A DNA stretch of 64,000 nucleotides, taken from NCBI GenBank assembly GCA_021432635.1, contig MU270043.1, positions 310,001-374,000 on the forward strand, written 5' to 3'. Source of the DNA: Thozetella sp. PMI_491. Its lineage: Eukaryota > Ascomycota > Sordariomycetes > Chaetosphaeriales > Chaetosphaeriaceae. The position numbers were made by a program, and so were the translations under genes. Below are positions 56,927-64,000 of the stretch, in pieces (position 1 is the first letter of the stretch; every line of letters begins with the position of its first letter). The notes below the pieces were generated by a model that worked only from the letters and a program-made list of their open reading frames with translations, searched no databases and was not told the origin of the DNA.

Positions 56927-57659
56927 AAGCATTCAGGACTGCTTCGAAATTAATTCAGCCTTCGGGATCGCTTCTGAGTGTACTCAACGCCGATCCTGCG
57001 CGCTTGCGGCTTGCGAGGTTGCGATGAGCAAGGGAGCGGAGAGGCTGCCTCGACCCGGGCCGGCCAACCAACCCGAGCCTTGTAGGATATGGACTGTGGG
57101 GTCAGCTCGGTTATGATGTGGTGGGTAGGAGCCACGCACGTGTTTTAGAGGTCACGATGAGCATGGGAGGAGCCGGTGCATGTGTATAGACATTGGGATC
57201 ACGAAGGTGATGGCGGATATGGGTATTGTTCGGGTGGTATTACACGGCTGATGCCAACACATAGTGTCGAGAGGTTTCTGCGGTGGTATATTCCTATACT
57301 ACTTCTTAGAGTCATATATTTGCAGTGAACATAGGAATTATAATGGCGCAAGCGTCTTGTTTAAAATTCCGGCGTTCCGAACTGCATGGTCAGGAGGAAA
57401 AGGGGACAGACAGGGGTTTTGTTTTGTAGGCCCACCTGCTAGCCAATCAGCGTGGCCAATCGGAAAGTGCCGATCACCTCGGCCACGGCAAAGGTCCGGA
57501 GAAAAAAAATTGGCAGTTCTTCTAGATGACGATAGAAGCTTGACCATAAATCGCATTTCCTCTCCTGACCCTGAGAAGCAACAGCTTGCCCAATTTGTCA
57601 CACCACAGCTCCCGCGCAGCCACCTCGCATCCCCCGATCGCACACGAGAAATAGCAGCA
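56927..57659. other. Intergenic stretch: kinase 3' end and Hsp10 promoter
   Basis: 733 bases between two plus-strand genes. The Hsp10 leader runs up to 57659; no clean heat-shock element was seen, only an imperfect GAAnnTT at about 57535-57541. Confidence 0.45.
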
Positions 57660-58247
57660 ATGGTTAGTGAATAATCTCTACCGAGCTCCCGCCACTCGCA
57701 TGCGAAGCGCAGGAGCCGTCGGCGAAGCTGCCTCGGGAGCAAGGGAGCTCGTCCGCAGACGGCTCCCCCTCGAGAGGTTTCTGTCCATGACAAGTTAGCT
57801 GACCCAGGAGACGCTAGGCCACCTCCATCCGCTCCATCAAGTCCCTCGTCCCCCTCCTGGACCGTGTCCTGGTCCAGCGCATCAAGGCCGATACCAAGAC
57901 CGCCAGCGGCATCTTCCTCCCTGAGTCGAGCGTGAAGGAGCTCAACGAGGGCCGCGTCCTCGCCGTCGGCCCCGGTGGCCTCGACAAGGATGGCAAGCGC
58001 GTGGCCATGGGCGTCCAGAGTGGCGACCGCGTCCTGATTCCCCAGGTAAGGCAGCGAGACTTTGACTGTCGCTTTCCGCGGACCTCGGCTAACGTGTGGC
58101 TACACAGTACGGCGGCTCCCCCGTCAAGGTCGGCGAGGAGGAGTTCCACCTGTTCCGGGACAGCGAGTGAGTGCCCCTGTACCCAGCCTAAACTGCCGTT
58201 GCCGAGTCTAACTCCCTCATAGGATTCTGGCCAAGATCAACGAGTAA
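57660..58247 (+). CDS. HSP10: Mitochondrial chaperonin 10 (Hsp10)
   Basis: Four exons: 57660-57662 (the ATG alone), 57818-58045, 58108-58166 and 58223-58247, giving 104 residues, exactly the usual Hsp10 length. The first intron starts GTTAGT and ends GCTAG, so the start codon is spliced to GCC ACC TCC, producing MATSIRSIKSLVPLLDRVLV. The mobile loop is KADTKTASGIFLPES and the C-terminal block is YGGSPVKVGEEEFHLFRDSE. Hsp10 caps the Hsp60 ring in the mitochondrial matrix. No other ATG is usable upstream of exon 2 (the ATG at 57787 meets a stop after two codons), so the three-base coding exon is the best reading. Confidence 0.93.
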
Positions 58248-59686
58248 AAGATACCCAACACCCCGCCCCCTGCATCACTACATGTACAATATGGTTGTAT
58301 CAAATCCAAGGCACACACGAGGGATGGGATGACGGGCCTTTCGCATTTAGAGCGGTGTAATTGCGGCGCATTCTCTGGGTGCTCAAATGATGGTCCCGGA
58401 GGCTCCCTCGACCCCTGAGTAGTATCGGACGGAAGACGTAAACTTTTGTGGCAATACTACGTTATATCTCCTCTCTCAACCCCGCGGCCTGGCAGCGACC
58501 GGGACAGCTGTCTCTCCCTTCTCGTCTAAGCGAGAGGATCGGATTCTCCAATGACGTGCAGGCCAGGACCATTGTCAGCCCAAGGAGGCACTTAACATCT
58601 GACCCAGGAATGCTGCCCGGATCCTAAAATATGTCTTTACCCGGGGCGCGCGGCTAGGAGAATGCAGGTTGCTTAGCCGAGCGAGCATGCAAAGCATGGG
58701 GGAGAGCCCCAATTCGGGGGTGTGATATTCTAAAGTTTCAAAACACAACTGCCGCTGTCAAATTCACACGAGGTCGGAAGACGGTCTAGTTTTGCTGCCC
58801 TCTAGCTTCGCGCCTGGACTGGGAAGGATCGTGCAGCGCAATTAATTACTGACGCCAGGGTCCATGTGCTGGCAGGAGCTCTGTCTGGTGCTCCGGATGC
58901 TCTTGGGACTCGGACGACGCCAAGGAGGTTCGCGCCTAGTAGTGCTTGCGGCTAAAGTCACACCATGGTTGACCGGCCCACTGAGCGCCGTTAGGCTGGC
59001 CCAGCCGATTTACTCCAGGTCACCGCGGGAGATCTTAAGCGCTGCTGGTAGTAGCAACTCATCGAGGTCGCCCGCTTCCTGTCGAGGCTCGCGCCCCCCC
59101 TAAGGAATCACCAATCAGCCCGGCGGGCTTGGCCTAGATGTTGTTTCAGGCTCCTGCCATCTTATGACAGCCAAACTTACTAGCTGCCTCTTGTGTTTCT
59201 TCACCTCGCGTGTTCGTGCCTATGGACGCGATGATGCACGGTCGTGAAAAAGGGGCTCGCCTAGCCCGTCCCTGCATCGTGAGGTGTGCTTCCCCAAGCC
59301 ATGCTGCTATTCCTAGTGCTAGGCACACGGCGCAGCACGGGGCGGGGGACCTCGAGAGTCATCTGTCATGACGAGATGGTCTATAAAGGGAGCACGGTTT
59401 CCTTCTGTCCAAGCTCTTGCTGTACATTTGTCTTTCCGGCCTTGATTACTTCCCTTTTCGCTCCTTTCCTTCACGTCGTTCCCTGGCAGTCGCCTACAAA
59501 TTCAACTTACTCGCAGGAGAGCAGCCTAGGTCTGCTACCCAGTCTCTATCATTCCCCACGGAACAATTCTTTTCATCTTTCACTTTTCCGTGGATCGACG
59601 CACCTGGTTGCTGTGCTCTCTTTTGACCACCTTCGTTTTCTCATACCAAGCGATCGTCTACGCGATCCTACTTTTGCAGGTTCATC
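58248..59686. other. LPMO promoter region
   Basis: 1.4 kb between Hsp10 and the AA9 gene. It contains GGCTAA at 58950-58955 and its complement at 58673-58678, possible XYR1/XlnR sites, a GCGGGG at 59342-59347 that fits the CreA consensus, and a TATA box at 59383-59390. These short motifs occur often by chance. Confidence 0.4.
59383..59390 (+). promoter_or_regulatory. TATA box of the AA9 LPMO gene
   Basis: TATAAAGG lies 304 bases upstream of the ATG; a CT-rich stretch follows and may be the transcription start region. Confidence 0.5.
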
Positions 59687-61343
59687 ATGCACGCTCCCTT
59701 CATTCTCGGCCTGGCCGCTGGCTTCGCCTCTGTGGCGTCTGCCCATTCCGTCTTCACGACACTCTTTATCGATGACAAGAACCAGGGTGACGGGACCTGC
59801 GTTCGCATGCCCAAAGACCCGGATACCGCTACGAACCCCATCGCAAGCCTGAGCAGCACAGATATGGCATGCGGTAAGGAGTTATCTCGTTCCTGGGCGT
59901 CGTGCTCGCGACCCCTGTCATGGTAGACTGAGAGCCAGCTAACGAATCTGCGGGCTAGGCCGTGATGGACAGAAGGCCGTCGCCTTCACTTGCTCGGCGC
60001 AGGCGGGAGCGAAGCTCACCTTTGAGTGGCGTTCCACCCCGGACCTGTCCGTTCCTGGCTCCATTGACAAGTCCCACGCGGGCCCATGCGCTGTATACTT
60101 GAAGGCGGTTAGCAACATCATGACTGACGCTGCTGAAGGAGATGGGTGGTTTAAAATCGCAGAAGAGGGCTATGACAGCCAATCTAAGCAGTTCTGCACG
60201 GAGAAGCTGATCGCCAACAACGGACTACAGAGCATCAAGCTCCCAGATGGTCTGCCCACGGGGTACTATCTCGTGCGTACGGAGCTGCTGGCCCTGCAAA
60301 ACTCACCCGCAGACCCCCAGTTCTACGTGGGCTGCGCCCAACTGTTCGTCCAGGGCAGCACCTCCACTCCCCTGAGCATCCCTGCCGAGCAGAGGGTGTC
60401 CATTCCCGGCTACGTCGCCATGGGCGAGCCGTCCGTGAGCTTCAACATATATGCCAATCCTCTTGCTCTGCCCTACCACATCCCCGGGCCAAAGGTATTC
60501 GAGGTTCCGTCCGTCGGAGCCTTCGCAGCCGATGCTGCCGCTACCCAGCAGACCCAGGGCGTGATTCCTGCGTCAGCCCTCATTACGAATGCAAACTGGG
60601 CTGGTGTGGAGGTGCCTGATTACACCACCGAAGCCGGTTGCTGGGCCGCGTCCGACAACTGCTACCAGCAGCAGAAGGCATGCTACGACAGCGCCCCGCC
60701 CAGCGGCAGCAAAGGCTGCGAGGCGTGGGGAAACAAGTGCAAATCGATCCAGGACGCCTGCTCCGCTGGTAAATTCACCGGCCCCCCCAACAAAGGAATT
60801 GCTCTCAACGCGAACGTCAATGCTCCTGTTCCGGGCCCGATCCCTCCTGCGCCGGCTACGGAAGGGAGCGTGCCCCCGGCCGATCCCGTCTCCACTGCTG
60901 GCACTTCTACCACGCCCGCGGCGAGTGTATCCGTTAGCCAGGCTCCGGCGGCCTCAGATTCGGGAACTGGCCCCGGCACGGGTTCTGAGCAAGAGGAGAC
61001 GTCCGCCGAGTCCACCCCCACCACGCCAGCCAGCCCTGTCGCCTCGACGCCCACGAGTGCCGGGGAAGCGGTGACCACTTCGGCCACTGAAGTTACACCT
61101 GACGCCGATGGCTGCGGGGCCACCAGAAGCAAGCAGGATGACAAGGAGACGGAGGAGGAGGAGGAAGAGGAGGAGGAAAACGAAGCGTGTGATGAGACCG
61201 GGGAGGATGATAGCGAGTGCGAAAGCAACGAGGAGAAGCGATCCCTTGCCGCTCGGCAGGGAGCGACCGGCCGGGAGACGCCGATTGACCTCAGGTCGGC
61301 GGTAGCTGGGAAGCGTCACATGCGTTGGGGAAGCAGGGTCTAG
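59687..61343 (+). CDS. AA9 lytic polysaccharide monooxygenase with long acidic tail
   Basis: Two exons, 59687-59873 and 59959-61343, encoding 523 residues. A 19-residue signal peptide (MHAPFILGLAAGFASVASA) exposes His20 at the mature N-terminus (HSVFTTLFI), the first ligand of the copper histidine brace; the second is His102 in SHAGPCAVYL, and the axial Tyr185 lies in PQFYVGCAQ. These mark AA9, secreted copper enzymes that oxidatively cleave cellulose and related glucans. A cysteine-rich module of about 45 residues (290-330, CWAASDNC..KACYDS..CEAW) follows, then a Pro/Ser/Thr-rich linker with about ten Glu in a row near 461-470, then EEKRSLAARQ and GKRHMRWGSRV, which hold Kex2-like dibasic sites. 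No CBM1 is present. The tail is unusual for AA9; its processing is inferred. Substrate specificity cannot be read from the sequence. Confidence 0.92.
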
Positions 61344-61829
61344 AGGGACACTACATCTTGACCGCGATCTACCAATGAGGAATGTGCGCTTCTCCAGCCT
61401 ACACAATATGTTCATTCATGTATATATAGATATAAAAGCGACGCGTACAAAACGTGCGTTGCGGTGATGCGGGAAAATAGCATTACGGACTGGGATCCAT
61501 CACAAGTTCTTCCAGTGAGATGTGACAAGACAACACCGGCATGTAGGGTGAATCGAACCTTCACTCGCTCCTACAGCGGAATAAGTTAATTTCAGACAGT
61601 AGAGTACGGCGGTAAGGGTCAGACTAGCCCTCCTTTATATTTGATTAATCGACTCTCGAGCTGCCTCGTGTGATCTTTCTGTACCCAGCACCTCTCTATA
61701 GCATCTTATCATCTACCTAGAATACGCCATTATGTGATTCCCTTCCACCTGGGGCCAAGATTACAGCATCCGGTTACGCAGGATGACGTACGGAAACAAC
61801 ACGGCGAGGAATACCGAGACGATGCCGTT
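61344..61829. other. Convergent intergenic stretch
   Basis: 486 bases between the AA9 gene (+) and the Rad5-like gene (-). A TTCGA-containing segment near 61550 resembles a tRNA B box but does not fold as a tRNA. Confidence 0.5.
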
Positions 61830-64000
61830 CTAGGAGAGGAGTTTTAGAATGTCACCCATCCGGGTCTCCTTAGTCTTGCCCTTCTTGCTCCCGTCCTCCC
61901 GGAATGCTTTCGATACCAAGTCGCGCTTTTCGGCTTGGACGTCCAGGACACGTTCCTCGACGGTGCCTTCCATGACCAGACGCCAAACAGTTGTTGGTCG
62001 GGTCTGACCGAGACGGTGTACCCGATCAACTGCTTGATCTTCGATCGCTGGGGCCCACCCTGAGAAAATCGTTAGCAGGGCAGTGGTCCTTGGGGAGGCG
62101 TGAGAGGCTAAACATACAGCTGTCGGCCAGGATGACCGTGTCCGCCGAGACCAGGTTCAAGCCTACGCTACAAACAGCGAGGCTAGCAAGGAGAATTCGG
62201 GTATCAGGGTCGGTATCCAGGGCCTTGATAGCGGCATCACGTTGCGTGACAGTCATGCTGCCGTCGATGCGAGTGAATCCATAACTGCCCTCCTCGAGCT
62301 GGCGCTGGATGACCGTCAGGAACGATGTCCATTGTGAGAAAATGATGATCTTGGAGGCGTCGTTCTTCCTGAGTGTTGCCTGCACGATTTTTAGAAGTGC
62401 CTCAGTCTTCGAGCTCTTGGTGTCGGGATCCAATCTCTCGTCCTCCTCCGGGTTGCATTCTGGCGCAGGCTCGAGGAGGTGTTCTTTTGCAAGCTCTGCT
62501 CGGCACATCGGGCACTTGCCCTGCACCTCAATCACCCGAGCAATACATGGCCGACAAAATACGTGCTTGCAGGCTGTGATCACTGGCTGTTTCAAAGAAT
62601 CGATGCAAACCGCGCATTCCTCTTGGCTCTCGATATACAGCTGTAGCGCCTGCTGCAAGAGCGCGCGGTTCTTGGGGGTCAGAGCAACGAGGGCGTTTTC
62701 GTCCCCTAACAATTCGAGGAGATCGGCAATCCGTTCTCGGCAGAGGGTCCAATGATTGCATGTCTGGCGAAGGCGCAGAAGTCTCTCGAGCACGCTCTGG
62801 AAACGGCCCTTCTGACCCTTCTTGCTCTTCTTCTGGTACTCTTCGAGCGCGCCCTTAGCTTCCGATAGCAAAGCGTCGTATTTGGTCTGCTCATCCGGCC
62901 AGAAGGTGATGCGATGAATGTACTCGGTTTTAGGAGGCAAATTCAGGTCAATAAATTTCAGGCTCTTCTTTCGTCGAAGGCATAAATCGGCCATGAGGGA
63001 TTGCACAAGCATCTCGGCCGTGCGCTCTCCGGAGGCCAACGGCCTGGTGATCGCTGCTTGGAAAATCTCAGGTTGCTCAATGCCGCCAGTGATGCGCAAG
63101 AATTTCAAGACTGACAATAGATCACGGATGCTGTTGATAATCGGGGTGCCCGTCAGAACCCACCGCGATTTCGCCCTCAGGAGGCAAGCAGCTTCGGCCA
63201 TCTTTGTCTTGTGGTTTCGGATCGTATGCCCTTCATCTAACACGACGCGGCGCCAGTCTGTCTGGAAGAGCGGCCCACGACCGACCTCACTGCTCAGCGT
63301 TCCATAGCTCGTGATGACGACGCCATAGTTCTTCAAATCTGCTCCTCGAGTTGCGCCGTGGTAGACGAGGACCCTCGGCGCGTGCGCATCGAACACATGG
63401 CGTTGTATTTGCTGCTCCCAGTTGCTCATCACTGAAACCGGTGCGATGATTCTATACCATCTGGAGTCAGTCTTTGCCTTGAGCAGGGTCGGGACGGGGG
63501 GTGCGCTAGCTGTGGGGCTGAAAGGAGCAATATTGAGTCCGAAATACATACAGTGTGCAGCCAGGCCCACCCGTCATGATGAGGCTAATCATTTGTAGCG
63601 TCTTGCCTAAACCCATATCGTCGGCCAGGATGCCGCCGGAAAGGAGTTCAGGGGCTGCTTGCACAGTGAAGTTCGTGGCGATGTTGACGTAGCGGCCCCT
63701 CGCGTCTCTCTTCCAAAGCTGCACGGCATCTCCAGAGCCTGGCTTGGGAAACTGGGGGTTCTCCTTTGCCCGTAGCCACTCAAGACCCTGCAGCTGGTAC
63801 GGTAGGAGGGTAGCGCGGAGCATGGGTGGCTGGGCAGCAAGTGGCATAGCAGAGAGTTGTTCTTCGCTCATTGCCATGCTTTGCAAGAGGTCATCGCCTG
63901 AACGCATGGCCACTGCTTGGCTGGCTTGGGCTAGCTGTTCCACCGACAGCAGATCCGGATCGGAACCGCTACGTGTAAGGCCGGCGGAGCCCCTCCCGCT
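61830..64000 (-). CDS. Rad5/HLTF-like SNF2 ATPase with RING finger (5' partial)
   Basis: Exons, read on the minus strand: from beyond 64000 to 63552, then 63451-62118 and 62059-61830; introns GTATGT..TATAG and GTATGT..CTCAG restore [15 protein letters not shown] and [18 protein letters not shown]. Helicase motifs in order: [27 protein letters not shown] (Walker A), [11 protein letters not shown] (DEGH), [10 protein letters not shown], and in the second RecA lobe [11 protein letters not shown] and [17 protein letters not shown] finger sits between the lobes: [21 protein letters not shown]. This lay-out is that of Rad5/Rad16/HLTF, which act in DNA damage tolerance by ubiquitinating PCNA or by fork remodelling. 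The N-terminus, where a HIRAN domain would lie, is outside the window. The stop is TAG at 61832-61830. Confidence 0.93.

Noticed and set aside
61530-61600. tRNA-like B box (GGTTCGATT on the minus strand)
   Set aside because: The T-arm would need a five-base stem around TTCGATT, but the flanks GAAGG and CACCC do not pair, and no acceptor or anticodon arms were found.

Overview
The window is eukaryotic nuclear DNA from a filamentous ascomycete. Genes are split by short GT-AG introns, mostly 50-80 nt, coding exons prefer G or C at third positions, and protein-coding genes stand alone on both strands with 0.5-4 kb spacers. The gene set (AA9 lytic polysaccharide monooxygenase, LaeA-like methyltransferase, Zn2Cys6 regulator, Hal4-type kinase, Svf1, histone H4 variant) and the protein style suggest Sordariomycetes, probably Sordariales/Chaetomiaceae. 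That placement is inference. I saw no transposon, CRISPR array, rRNA or convincing tRNA. A 710-base run of N (18451-19160), bordered by G homopolymers, is an assembly gap.

Layout: 3' part of a KH-domain RNA-binding protein (+, 3-1282); gamma-tubulin complex component GCP2 (-, 2595-5534); proteasome alpha-5 (+, 6074-7104); Zn2Cys6 regulator (-, 7634-10802); a 4.1 kb gene-poor stretch; Rrp8 rRNA methyltransferase (+, 14908-16515); Ddi1 retropepsin-like protease (-, 16976-18331, first exon lost in the gap); JmjC hydroxylase like JMJD5/KDM8 (-, 20129-21802); LaeA-like methyltransferase (-, 23524-24701); CDC45 (+, 27452-30117); hemerythrin-like protein (+, 31781-32765); NCS-1 (+, 35085-36040); C2H2 zinc-finger protein (-, 38023-41330); a two-exon unknown coding segment (+, 45665-46151) running into a membrane GNAT acetyltransferase (+, 46667-47485); histone H4 variant in six coding exons (-, 48316-49117); Svf1 (-, 49838-51165); mitochondrial ribosomal protein uL11m (+, 51819-52423); Hal4/Sat4-like kinase (+, 54282-56926); Hsp10 (+, 57660-58247); AA9 LPMO (+, 59687-61343); Rad5/HLTF-like SNF2 ATPase (-, 61830 to beyond the right edge).

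The genes do not form one pathway or a biosynthetic cluster. Most are housekeeping functions (proteasome, microtubule nucleation, DNA replication and repair, ribosome biogenesis, protein folding) mixed with regulatory and secreted-enzyme genes. The most notable points are gene-structural: a histone H4 variant that needs a 16-nt microexon and a GC-AG intron to stay in frame; an hsp10 gene whose first coding exon is only the ATG; well-formed unexplained coding exons ahead of the GNAT gene; and a one-base frame break at an exon junction of the Zn2Cys6 gene.
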